DNA of 11,541 nt, taken from the NCBI GenBank assembly GCA_964542425.1, contig CAZIUB010000055.1, forward strand, positions 1 to 11,541, in the 5' to 3' direction. Below the pieces are notes generated by a model that saw only the letters and a program-made list of their open reading frames with translations, was not told the origin of the DNA and searched no databases. Source of the DNA: Dongia_A sp964542425. GTDB taxonomy: Bacteria > Pseudomonadota > Alphaproteobacteria > Dongiales > Dongiaceae. The position numbers and the translations under genes are program-made. Below are positions 1 through 7,100 of this stretch, piece after piece (the stretch's first letter is position 1; each line of letters opens with the position of its first letter).

Positions 1-502
1 TGCCGATGGTGCAGAGCGGCGTGGACACGCGAAAGGCTTCCTTCGGAAGATCGCCGCTGACGAAACGCAAACTGCCCTCGGCCATGTCGAGGATGGCCCC
101 AGCACCCGGCGCGGCGGGGTCGTAGACGAACTCGTCCAGCAAAACCTTGGCCGAGGCGCCAAGGGTAAGCACCGAACCGTCCATCAGGCTCGCCTCGAGC
201 GCACTGAAGCTCAAGGTCTCCAGCAGTTCCTTGAACACCAAAGGATCTTTGAGCTGCTTGGTCAGGCGACTCTCGCCGGGCGGCGTGCCGTAGGAGGTCG
301 ATTTAATCCGTTCGACCTCGCCGATCGCCTCGGCGGCAATCGCGGCGGCGGTGCCAAGCACCTGACCCGAGATCAGCAGGGCGATCGCCAGGCGCGAGAC
401 GCCGTAGGCGCCAAACAATCGCCGGCGGCCGGCATTACGCGGCAGAACACAGAACAGGGGACCAGGTGATAATGCGTTGAGGGCGTTCGGGGATCTTGGC
501 AT
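1..502 (-). CDS. FecR-domain secreted/periplasmic protein, C-terminus cut by window edge
   Basis: The first 167 residues of a gene that continues beyond base 1. The ATG at 502 is preceded by a strong GGGAGG Shine-Dalgarno about 7 nt upstream, which fixes the start. Residues 1-37 are a long basic N-region (NAGRRR). Residues 38-58 are hydrophobic (LAIALLISGQVLG...) and end in AAAIAA, so a signal peptide is likely. From about residue 61 it matches the FecR-domain protein at 4484-5416 without gaps: STSYGTPP, DPLVFKELLETLSFSALEA, DGSVLTLGASAKVLLDEFVYDP and GSLRF, about two thirds identical by eye over some 95 residues. The FecR fold is a periplasmic beta domain known from iron-uptake sigma regulators, but many alphaproteobacterial copies are stand-alone secreted proteins. 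I infer the latter here, because the N-terminus is a signal peptide and not an anti-sigma region. One oddity is a cysteine (TPLCTIG) where the paralogue has TPTATLAI. It lies 168 bp downstream of the RTX gene on the same strand and is probably co-transcribed. Confidence 0.85.
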   Translation of the reverse strand, partial: MPRSPNALNALSPGPLFCVLPRNAGRRRLFGAYGVSRLAIALLISGQVLGTAAAIAAEAIGEVERIKSTSYGTPPGESRLTKQLKDPLVFKELLETLSFSALEASLMDGSVLTLGASAKVLLDEFVYDPAAPGAGAILDMAEGSLRFVSGDLPKEAFRVSTPLCTIG

Positions 503-670
503 GACGTTCCTCCCGACAATCGTGGACCAGGGGTCATGCGGGCGGGCCGTCCATGCCGATTGCGTTCAGGTCATCGGTGGGCGACCGTCCGCGCCTGCAA
601 GTATCCGCAATCCTATCACACTTTCCAGCGCCCCGCGATCCTTGCCGGAGCCGGTTGGAACGGCAATCGG

Positions 671-3600
671 CTACACCAGCCGGGTCACATCCAGATCGAT
701 GAGCAGCGTGGCCTCGCCCGATTCATAGATCTGGTAGGCTTGCACCCCGATGCTGGTGGTGCCACCAGTCGTCCAGCCCGCGCCGCGATGCACGACATCG
801 CCGGCATTACCATCGACGATCAGGGTATTGGAGGTGTCCGACAAGTCGAGCACATCCAGAACGCTCAGGTTCAAGGTATTGTTGCCGGATCCCGCGATGT
901 TGATGCGCTCGATATTCTCGATCCTGGCCTGGGGTATCGTGGTCAGGTCGAAGGTTACGCCGGCGCCATCTAGCTGGATCGTGTCCTTTCCGGCGCCGCC
1001 GTCGATATGCTGGAACGCCGCGCCGGCCAGCCGAATCGTGTCGGCTCCGGCGCCGCCCCGGAAGGAATCCAAACCGCCATTGCTGATGAACACATCATCG
1101 CCGCGATCGCCGATGAAGGTCTCCCCGGCGCTGGTGCCGATCAGCGTGTCGTTGCCGGCGGTGCCGAGATAGGTGACGCTGCCGGTGAAATTGCCGCCGA
1201 AAACGATGAAACTTGCCCCCTCGTCGCCGTTGACCCCCGGCGAGCCGACGATGAGATCGTCGTAGCCGTCGCCGTCGACGTCCCCGGCGGCCGACACCGA
1301 CCTGCCGGCATAACCATCGAGCGCCACGCCATCCAGCCGGAACCCATTCGACCCGTCGATGGATGCCAAATCCAGGGACGACGAAAAACCGCCGGCCTTG
1401 CCATAGATGACATAGGCGGCTCCGGCATCGTAAAGAGTCCCGAAATGGACGCCGTCGGCGCCCACGATCAAATCGTCAAAGCCGTCGCCGTTCACATCCC
1501 CGGCGGTCGAAACGGAAATGCCGGCGAAGTCATAGCTTTCCGCCGCATTGTACAACCGGAAGCCATTGGTTCCATCGAGCGCCGCGAGATTGACGGCGGC
1601 GCTGAAACCCTGGTCGGTCCCAAACACGACATAGGCGACGGGCGAAGTACTTCCGCCGGAATCGGCGTGATAGGGAGCACCGACGATCAGATCGTCAAAG
1701 CCATCGCCGTTCAGATCCCCGGCGGAGGAAACGGATTTTCCCGCATAGTCAAAGTCCTCCACTCCGACCATCTTGAAGCCATCGCTGCCATCGAGCGCCA
1801 GGAGATCGGGCGGCGTCGACCAGCCGCTGGCCTTGCCGAACACGACATAGCTCGCCCCGTAATCAGTGTAGGCACTACCACCGTCGGTATGCGGTGCGCC
1901 GATGATGAGATCGTCGAATCCGTCGCCGTTGATGTCGCCGGCCGAAGCGACCGAAAATCCGATGTGGCCGTAATCGTTGCCGGCGGCGCCAGTCAACTCG
2001 AAGCCATCGGTGCCGGTGAGCGTCCCGAGATCGAGCGAGGCGCTCCATCCGCTGGCCTTGCCGAACACGACATAGCTCGCCCCGTAACTACCGAATGCAT
2101 GCGGCGCCCCGATGATGAGATCGTCGAACCCGTCGCCGTTGACGTCGCCGGCCGAAGCGACTGAATATCCGCTGTTATCGAAGCTGTTGGCGCCCGTCAG
2201 CGCAAAGCCATCGCTGCCGTCGAGCGTGCTAGGATCGAGCGAGGCGCTCCATCCGCTGGCCTTGCCGAACACGACATAGCTGACGCCATTCTCGGTCAAA
2301 ACGCCGGAATCGGCGTAATACGCGCCGATGACAAAATCCGAAAACCCGTCGCCGTTGATATCGCCGGCGCCGGCGACCGAATACCCGGTGCGGTCATCTG
2401 CGGCCACGCCATCGACGCGGAATCCATCGCTTCCGTTGAGGCTCTCCAAATCGAGGGCGACACCCCATCCTCCGGCCTTGCCGAACACGACGAAGGCCGA
2501 ACCGGCGTCAAGAAGCCCGCCTGGCGCCGCATCGGGAGCACCGATGATGAAATCATCGAACCCGTCGCCATTGATGTCACCGGCGCTGGCGACGGAATAC
2601 CCGGCAAGGTCACCGGCATCCACGCCGTTCAACCGGAATCCGGTCGTTCCGTTGAGTGTCGAGAGGTCGAACGTGCTGGCGCGAACCGTGACATCGATCT
2701 CGACCTGGATCGTCGCGGCGCCATTGGTATATTCGATGAAGGTGCCAACCTCGCCGCCCGGATTGACGAGTGTCGAGCCCTTGGTCCAGTTGCCGAAGAT
2801 GGCCACGGAATCGACGGAATCACCCTTGACCAGCAGCGTGTTGGCGCCGACCGAGGCCGGGTCGAGGACCAGGGTGTTTTCACTGCCCCCGGTGAGGTCG
2901 ATTTTCTCGATCCCGTCAAAGACCTTGCCGACCATTTGCGAAAGGAAGAGCGATGGTCCCAGGTCGTCGATCTCGACGGTGTCTATTCCAGCGCCCCCAT
3001 GGGCCACGCCCGCGTCGTCCCCGTCCAGGACCAGAACGTCATCACCCCCGCCGCCATCAAGCGCGTCATTGCCGAGACCGCCGACCAGCGTATCATTACC
3101 CTCGCCGCCCGAGAGGATGTCGTCGCCGGCTCCGCCGGAAAGGACATTGTTGCCGGAATTGCCGATGATCACATTGGCTAGGGCGTTGCCAGTGCCATCG
3201 ATATTGCCGCCGCCGATCAGCGTGAGCCGTTCCAGCCCTACGCCCAAGTCGAAGCTGACCGAGCTGCGCACAATGTCGTTGCCCTGCCCCGCCGCTTCGA
3301 TCACGCGGTCGCCGACATTGTCGACGATAAAGGTGTCGTCGCCCGCCCCGCCGCTCATCCGGTCGGCGCCCGTTCCACCATTGATCAAGTCGGCGCCGGC
3401 TCCACCATTCATCCAATCGGCGCCGGCCCCGCCATTCATCCGGTCGTCGCCCGCCCCGCCGCTCATCCGGTCGGCACCCGCCCCGCCATTCAGCCGGTCC
3501 GCCCCGGCGCCGCCGTCCAGCGTGTCGCCGCCACCGTTTCCGAAAAGGATATCGTTGCCTTGTTGTCCGCGCAGAATGTCGGCGACCTTGGTGCCGATCA

Positions 3601-4396
3601 ATCGATCGCTGCCCCGCGACCCATCGATGGTCAGGGCCAAATCGCGCGCCGAGCCATCGACGAAGAGATGGCCGCTGTTCAGCCTGGAATCGATGCGCTT
3701 GATCCCCGCCTGCTCCGATTGCGCGCCCAGGATCACCCGGAAATTCCCCGACGAAAGCGCGCCCGGCAGGAAATCGCCGAGGCGCAGCATCTCGATCGAG
3801 GTCAGGGTGGCGAAGATCGAATCGCCCAAAGTCGTCGCCGTGTCGTCCTTTACAACCAGGACGTCGAATCCCGCCCCAGCATCGATGACGTCATTGCCGC
3901 CCAGGCTGGATTCGGCCGCCAGAATACGATCGTCAAAGGCGGTCAGATGGATGTCATTGGCACCCGCGCCGAGGCTCAGTCTCAGGCCCCGATCCGCGGT
4001 TCCCGCGGGTTCGACCCAGGCGCTGGCGTCCAGGATCAGCGTCTGGCTCGCGATCATATTGGTGGCGTTGACATAGGCCTTGCGCGCGAACGTTCCATCG
4101 CGGCTGCCCGGAGCATCATAGCTGAACGCGGCCGCAGCGTTGGCGGCGAGTGTCAGTCTTATCGTCGCGGTGATCGTGTCGGTGATTTCGAGATTCTCGA
4201 AACCCCGCACACCGGCGAATTGCGCGTCCATGATGCCGTCGCCGGCGCGCCGCAATTCAAGGATGTCGGAAAGAGCCTGGTTGCGGCCCTGCAATTGGTC
4301 CGAGCCGGCAAGCGTGGCATCGGTCGCGATGATGGCGTCGTCGCCCGTGGTGCCGACGAACTGATCGGCGCCGCCGGTCAGTGTGAAGTCAGCCAT
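671..4396 (-). CDS. Large RTX calcium-binding protein with seven FG-GAP (integrin-alpha-like) repeats, probable type I secretion substrate
   Basis: A 1241-residue protein starting at MADFTLTGG. GAGGA lies 8 nt before this ATG (4396); an in-frame GTG at 4444 has no such site. There is no N-terminal signal peptide, as expected for a type I substrate. Approximate domain order: residues 1-255, a Gly/Asp-rich N-terminal region; 260-358, RTX repeats including seven perfect-period nonapeptides (GGAGADRMN type); 355-475, a classic TFIVDNVGDRVIEAAGQGND...LERLTL module followed by more RTX repeats; 480-570, linker module A; 573-1068, seven FG-GAP blades, each carrying a calcium loop of the D-x-N/D-G-D-G-x-x-D kind and ending VVFGK-like; 1070-1145, a short RTX block; 1148-1241, linker module B. 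Modules A and B resemble each other. C-terminal RTX repeats and the module B tail (ATLLIDLDVTRLV) fit a type I export signal. The likely role is a calcium-stiffened extracellular adhesin or matrix protein; the ligand is unknown. It sits 87 bp after one FecR gene and upstream of another. Confidence 0.9.
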   Translation of the reverse strand: MADFTLTGGADQFVGTTGDDAIIATDATLAGSDQLQGRNQALSDILELRRAGDGIMDAQFAGVRGFENLEITDTITATIRLTLAANAAAAFSYDAPGSRDGTFARKAYVNATNMIASQTLILDASAWVEPAGTADRGLRLSLGAGANDIHLTAFDDRILAAESSLGGNDVIDAGAGFDVLVVKDDTATTLGDSIFATLTSIEMLRLGDFLPGALSSGNFRVILGAQSEQAGIKRIDSRLNSGHLFVDGSARDLALTIDGSRGSDRLIGTKVADILRGQQGNDILFGNGGGDTLDGGAGADRLNGGAGADRMSGGAGDDRMNGGAGADWMNGGAGADLINGGTGADRMSGGAGDDTFIVDNVGDRVIEAAGQGNDIVRSSVSFDLGVGLERLTLIGGGNIDGTGNALANVIIGNSGNNVLSGGAGDDILSGGEGNDTLVGGLGNDALDGGGGDDVLVLDGDDAGVAHGGAGIDTVEIDDLGPSLFLSQMVGKVFDGIEKIDLTGGSENTLVLDPASVGANTLLVKGDSVDSVAIFGNWTKGSTLVNPGGEVGTFIEYTNGAATIQVEIDVTVRASTFDLSTLNGTTGFRLNGVDAGDLAGYSVASAGDINGDGFDDFIIGAPDAAPGGLLDAGSAFVVFGKAGGWGVALDLESLNGSDGFRVDGVAADDRTGYSVAGAGDINGDGFSDFVIGAYYADSGVLTENGVSYVVFGKASGWSASLDPSTLDGSDGFALTGANSFDNSGYSVASAGDVNGDGFDDLIIGAPHAFGSYGASYVVFGKASGWSASLDLGTLTGTDGFELTGAAGNDYGHIGFSVASAGDINGDGFDDLIIGAPHTDGGSAYTDYGASYVVFGKASGWSTPPDLLALDGSDGFKMVGVEDFDYAGKSVSSAGDLNGDGFDDLIVGAPYHADSGGSTSPVAYVVFGTDQGFSAAVNLAALDGTNGFRLYNAAESYDFAGISVSTAGDVNGDGFDDLIVGADGVHFGTLYDAGAAYVIYGKAGGFSSSLDLASIDGSNGFRLDGVALDGYAGRSVSAAGDVDGDGYDDLIVGSPGVNGDEGASFIVFGGNFTGSVTYLGTAGNDTLIGTSAGETFIGDRGDDVFISNGGLDSFRGGAGADTIRLAGAAFQHIDGGAGKDTIQLDGAGVTFDLTTIPQARIENIERINIAGSGNNTLNLSVLDVLDLSDTSNTLIVDGNAGDVVHRGAGWTTGGTTSIGVQAYQIYESGEATLLIDLDVTRLV
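2029..2281. repeat. 49-bp exact direct repeat inside the FG-GAP blades
   Basis: Bases 2029-2077 and 2233-2281 are identical over 49 bp, with a period of 204 bp (68 codons). The last part of the first copy (2049-2087) is also identical over 39 bp to 1824-1862. The repeats encode the blade end around YVVFGKASGWSASLD. Exact DNA identity, not just protein similarity, points to recent duplication or gene conversion among blades 2 to 4. Confidence 0.9.
3332..3520 (-). repeat. Seven tandem 27-bp RTX nonapeptide units
   Basis: Read on the minus strand, this block is seven consecutive nine-residue units with no indels: LDGGAGADR, LNGGAGADR, MSGGAGDDR, MNGGAGADW, MNGGAGADL, INGGTGADR, MSGGAGDDT. This is the calcium-binding hemolysin-type repeat (GGxGxDxux) that folds as a parallel beta-roll when calcium is present. 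The 27-bp DNA period is part of the coding sequence and is not a CRISPR array. Confidence 0.92.
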
Positions 4397-4483
4397 GCCT
4401 TTCCTCGCAAGGGCGATGCTGCCCGATCGGCTGGACCAGCCCACTGCATTGTCGCGGAGGCCTGGCGAAATCGCGGCGCATGA

Positions 4484-5416
4484 TCAGAACCCGCATTCGC
4501 AACCGTCCCCGCCATACTGGCCCAAGCCGCCGCCGATTCCTCGATCGGCGAGATCCTTGACCGGCGACGACTGGACCGTCAGCACGATCGCGCGATCGCC
4601 GGCGCCGGTCACCGCCACGTTGGACCAGCCATGGTCAACCACCGGATTCCCGACATCAAGGGCCAGATCCGGGTTGTACTCGATCTCGTGGTAATAAAGT
4701 CGCCCGTCGATGATGATGCCGGTGGGCGACCCGGACTGGTCGCCACCCTCGCTCGGAATTATCTCGCCAGTGCCCGGGTCGCCGCCGGTATCGTCGTCGG
4801 CCTTCACCGGTGCCGGTGGTACGGGCGTGCGTTTGATCTCGACACTTTGGCCGGCGCGCACTTCAACGATCTGGCCCGTGCTGGTCACCGTGACGACGAC
4901 GATGCCTTCATCGACCACGACCAGCGTATCGCCGTTCGGCCGGACCCGGACCCGGAAATTCGTGCCGCGGATGGCCAGGGTCGCGGTCGGTGTCTGTAGC
5001 TGAAACGATTCCTTCGGCATGCTGCCGGTGGCAAAACGTAGGCTGCCGACACCCAGATCGATCAGCAATCCGCTAGTCGCCGAGCCTGGATCGTAAACGA
5101 ATTCATCCAGGACGACCTGCGCCGAGGCCCCCAGCGTGACCACGGACCCGTCGTTGAGATTGGCCTCGAGCGCGCTGAAACTCAGCGTTTCAAGCCGCTC
5201 CTTGAAAACCAGCGGATCGGCGATCTGGACCGGGGCCCGGGGGGCACTGGGCGGCGTTCCATAGGCGGTCGAGCGGACCTGGGTCACGGCGCCGATCGGT
5301 CCTGTCTGGGCGGCCATCGCAGGAAGGGCCAAATGGATGGCCAAGAACGCGGCCGTTAATCGCCACGCCAATCGGAATCGAGCCCTGCTCAGGAGGCTTC
5401 CCGTTCCGCGAACCAT
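4484..5416 (-). CDS. FecR-domain secreted/periplasmic protein with Cys-containing C-terminus
   Basis: A 310-residue protein. The ATG at 5416 (MVRGTGSLL) gives a well-formed signal peptide: arginines at 11-19, a hydrophobic core at about 20-33, and PAMAA before the likely cleavage near residue 36. In-frame starts at 5452 (ATG) and 5473 (GTG) would lengthen the N-region. None has a strong Shine-Dalgarno, so the start is moderately sure. Residues 68-195 form the FecR domain, with LSFSALEANLNDGSVVTLG, LLDEFVYDP-like segments, TPTATLAIRGTNFRV and a final VRAGQSVEI. Residues 197-235 are a Pro/Asp/Gly-rich linker (PPAPVKADDDTGGD). Residues 236-310 form an unrecognised C-terminal part ending GGDGCECGF, with a CxC pair. 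No sigma factor or TonB receptor lies nearby, so classical iron signalling is not supported. It is first in the same-strand series leading to the RTX gene 87 bp downstream. A structural or surface-assembly role is inferred. Confidence 0.88.
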   Translation of the reverse strand: MVRGTGSLLSRARFRLAWRLTAAFLAIHLALPAMAAQTGPIGAVTQVRSTAYGTPPSAPRAPVQIADPLVFKERLETLSFSALEANLNDGSVVTLGASAQVVLDEFVYDPGSATSGLLIDLGVGSLRFATGSMPKESFQLQTPTATLAIRGTNFRVRVRPNGDTLVVVDEGIVVVTVTSTGQIVEVRAGQSVEIKRTPVPPAPVKADDDTGGDPGTGEIIPSEGGDQSGSPTGIIIDGRLYYHEIEYNPDLALDVGNPVVDHGWSNVAVTGAGDRAIVLTVQSSPVKDLADRGIGGGLGQYGGDGCECGF

Positions 5417-5482
5417 GGCGGTTCGCTCACATTTGATGGCTCGATTCAACATGATGAACAAGAACAACCCCACCGCGAGTCC

Positions 5483-5510
5483 AGCTTAACAGAACGGGAT
5501 CGATTGTGAA
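5483..5510 (-). promoter_or_regulatory. Possible leftward promoter for the FecR-RTX-FecR genes
   Basis: On the minus strand TTCACA (5510-5505, 5 of 6 to the sigma70 -35 box) is followed after 16 nt by TAAGCT (5488-5483, a poor -10). It lies about 65-70 nt before the chosen ATG at 5416. The -10 match is weak, so this is only a candidate. Confidence 0.25.
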
Positions 5511-5530
5511 CCGCGATTTCTCATATTTCT

Positions 5531-5540
5531 TATCATGATA
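5531..5540. promoter_or_regulatory. Perfect 10-bp palindrome TATCATGATA
   Basis: TATCATGATA is its own reverse complement and lies just upstream of the candidate leftward promoter. It could be half of an operator for a dimeric regulator, but a 10-bp palindrome also arises by chance in AT-rich DNA. Confidence 0.25.
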
Positions 5541-5623
5541 CTCGGCCTTCTGGTGCGGAGTGCGGGGAATCCGGATAGGATTGGATATCCCGAGGGGGTC
5601 GACACGATCGGGGTCGCCAGTCA

Positions 5624-5650
5624 CAATTTCCGTGAATTGCGGCTCTCACG
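5624..5650. promoter_or_regulatory. Overlapping inverted repeats in the divergent intergenic region
   Basis: CAATT-N6-AATTG (5624-5639) overlaps CGTGA-N10-TCACG (5631-5650). A further TCCAT-N6-ATGGA is at 5683-5698. The first has the size and spacing of a typical dimeric helix-turn-helix operator. The arms are only 5 bp, so this is suggestive only. Confidence 0.2.
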
Positions 5651-5794
5651 AACTAGTTTCGGCACCGAGACATCCACCGTTTTCCATGAATTGATGGATT
5701 TCGATGCAATCTCTCAACATCTTGTGGTGTTTAATGGAAATTTTTCAAAAACTACTATTTTCAATGAGTTATTAAACCTTCTTGTGATTTTGCT

Positions 5795-5823
5795 TTGACA
5801 ATTCCCGGGCCTTTAGACAATAT
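5795..5823 (+). promoter_or_regulatory. Candidate rightward sigma70-like promoter for DUF2336-kinase genes
   Basis: A perfect TTGACA (5795-5800) is followed by a 17-nt spacer and CAATAT (5818-5823, 3 of 6 to TATAAT) in an AT-rich context. Transcription would begin near 5830 and leave a leader of about 110 nt before the ATG at 5943. The -35 box and spacing are ideal and the -10 box is poor. Confidence 0.45.
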
Positions 5824-5942
5824 TAATTAACATATCGCAATCCTTACACCTGAATCGGGGAATTCCGGGTTCGGATTGGAATAGGCGGGAGGGTCGGCGG
5901 CGAAAGCACCATTCCTCAAGCGAAAGGGGAGAAGCCCAACCA

Positions 5943-7100
5943 ATGGCGGCGGAAGCCTTGGATATTCGCCAGCTCATGGCGCTGGCCCAGGAACGGTCCG
6001 AGCAGGCGCGCAGCCACCTGTTCGAAGCCATGGGCGATTTATTCTCGCAACAATCAGTGATCTTGAGCGCGCAGGAGCGCGCGCTGATGGTCGACATCCT
6101 GGAAAAGCTGATCCACGAGGTATCGCGCGAGATTCGCGCGAAACTGGCCGAGCGCCTGGCCGATGCGCCGGCGGTGCCGCGCGAACTGGCAATGCTGCTG
6201 GCCAATGACGAGATCGACATCGCCACGCCCATTCTGCTGAAGAGCCCGGCACTTCGTGACGTCAACTTGATCGAGATCGTGCACAACCGCTCGCGCCAGC
6301 ACCTGTTGGCGATCGCGATGCGTCGCGACTTGTCGATGCCGGTCAGCGCCGCCCTGGTCGAGACCGGGCATTCGGATGTCATCCTGAAGCTGCTGTCCAA
6401 CCACGAAGCGCGAATTTCCGAAGCCACCTTGGCCTACGTGGTGGAGCAATCCAAGGTCAACGATGAATTCCAGGAGCCGCTGATCCGGCGCAAGGATCTG
6501 CCCCGGGCGTTGGCCCAACAAATGTATTATTGGGTCTCCGCCGCGATCCGCCGGTCGATCATCGAACGCTTCGACATCGATGAGAAGGAGATTGACGATT
6601 TGATCGAGCCGACGCTGGCCGAGCAGGTCGCTGACCTAGCCAAGGCGCATCCGGAGCCCCATCATCCGTCGGCGGCGGAGGAACTGTCGCGCTCGCTCAA
6701 GGCCGCGGGTCGCCTCAGCGCGAATCTGATGATCCAAACCCTGCGCCGGGGCGAAGTCGCGCTTTTCGAGGCGATGCTGGCCCAGGTCAACGAATTGCGC
6801 CTGTCCCTGGTCCAACGTGTTCTTTACGAAGAAGGCGGCAGCGGGCTGGCGGTCCTGGCTCGCGCGCAACGCCTGAGCCGCGAGGAGTTCTCCACCATGT
6901 TCCTGCTCACCCGGCGCGCCAGGACCGGCCGTCACGCCGCCAGCGCCGCCGAGCTGGGCCGGGCGCTCACCTATTTCGACGGAATCGGCACCGAACAGGC
7001 TCTGAAGGTTCTTAGCTATTGGCGCCGCGACCCGGATTATCTGGCCGCGATCAGGGCCGTCGGCGAGGGCACCAGGGCCAAAGGCAAGGGTGGCGCCTGA
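5943..7100 (+). CDS. DUF2336 domain-containing protein
   Basis: A 385-residue soluble, mostly alpha-helical protein with no signal peptide or membrane segment. The N-terminal two thirds match the alphaproteobacterial DUF2336 family as I know it: DIRQLMALAQERSEQAR, then ERALMVDILEKLIHEV, RAKLAERLAD, ELAMLLANDEIDIATPIL, HLLAIAMRR, VSAALVETGHSDVILKLL and a C-terminal YYWVSAAIRRSIIE. The helical repeats look HEAT-like and suggest a protein-protein scaffold; no enzymatic motif is seen and the family's biochemical role is not settled. A GGGGAG element lies about 11 nt before the ATG, which supports this start. The gene is followed directly by a histidine kinase whose frame begins at or before this gene's stop codon, so the two are probably translationally coupled and work in one signalling pathway (inference). 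Confidence 0.9.
   Translation: MAAEALDIRQLMALAQERSEQARSHLFEAMGDLFSQQSVILSAQERALMVDILEKLIHEVSREIRAKLAERLADAPAVPRELAMLLANDEIDIATPILLKSPALRDVNLIEIVHNRSRQHLLAIAMRRDLSMPVSAALVETGHSDVILKLLSNHEARISEATLAYVVEQSKVNDEFQEPLIRRKDLPRALAQQMYYWVSAAIRRSIIERFDIDEKEIDDLIEPTLAEQVADLAKAHPEPHHPSAAEELSRSLKAAGRLSANLMIQTLRRGEVALFEAMLAQVNELRLSLVQRVLYEEGGSGLAVLARAQRLSREEFSTMFLLTRRARTGRHAASAAELGRALTYFDGIGTEQALKVLSYWRRDPDYLAAIRAVGEGTRAKGKGGA

Larger units (their letters stand above)
5417..5942. other. Divergent intergenic region, AT-rich in its right part
   Basis: About 525 bp separate the leftward FecR gene from the rightward DUF2336 gene. The stretch at roughly 5690-5835 is far more AT-rich than the surrounding coding DNA (T- and A-runs near 5740-5780, AATATTAATTAAC near 5820-5832). 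No convincing gene is present: an 87-codon open frame at 5535-5798 has no ribosome binding site and no recognisable protein character. Short inverted repeats and possible promoters are listed separately. This is the likely control region for both transcription units. Confidence 0.7.

Noticed and set aside
642..666. TTGCCG-N13-CGGCAA inverted repeat just after the RTX stop, as a terminator
   Set aside because: The stem is only 6 bp with a 13-nt loop, and no T-run follows on the minus strand.
1007..2164. 385-codon plus-strand open frame opposite the FG-GAP blades
   Set aside because: It mirrors the blade repeats (repeated DDEIVE.VAVDV-type phrases) and has no independent protein character.
3332..3520. 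Regular 27-bp repeats resembling a CRISPR array
   Set aside because: The repeats are contiguous without spacers and encode in-frame RTX nonapeptides.
2328..4076. Very long open frame (582 codons) on the plus strand, antisense to the RTX gene
   Set aside because: It is Pro/Ser/Arg-rich mirror sequence of the Gly/Asp repeats. Repetitive GC-rich codons keep the opposite strand open; there is no domain or credible start.
3560..4483. 307-codon plus-strand open frame opposite the N-terminal part of the RTX gene
   Set aside because: Antisense shadow; the minus-strand frame has recognisable RTX domains and a good ribosome binding site.
4484..5473. FecR protein as part of a FecI/FecR iron-signalling system
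   Set aside because: There is no ECF sigma factor or TonB receptor nearby, and the N-terminus is a signal peptide and not a cytoplasmic anti-sigma region.
5535..5798. 87-codon plus-strand frame in the divergent intergenic region
   Set aside because: There is no Shine-Dalgarno before the ATG, it crosses the AT-rich block and the TTGACA box, and no motif is seen.
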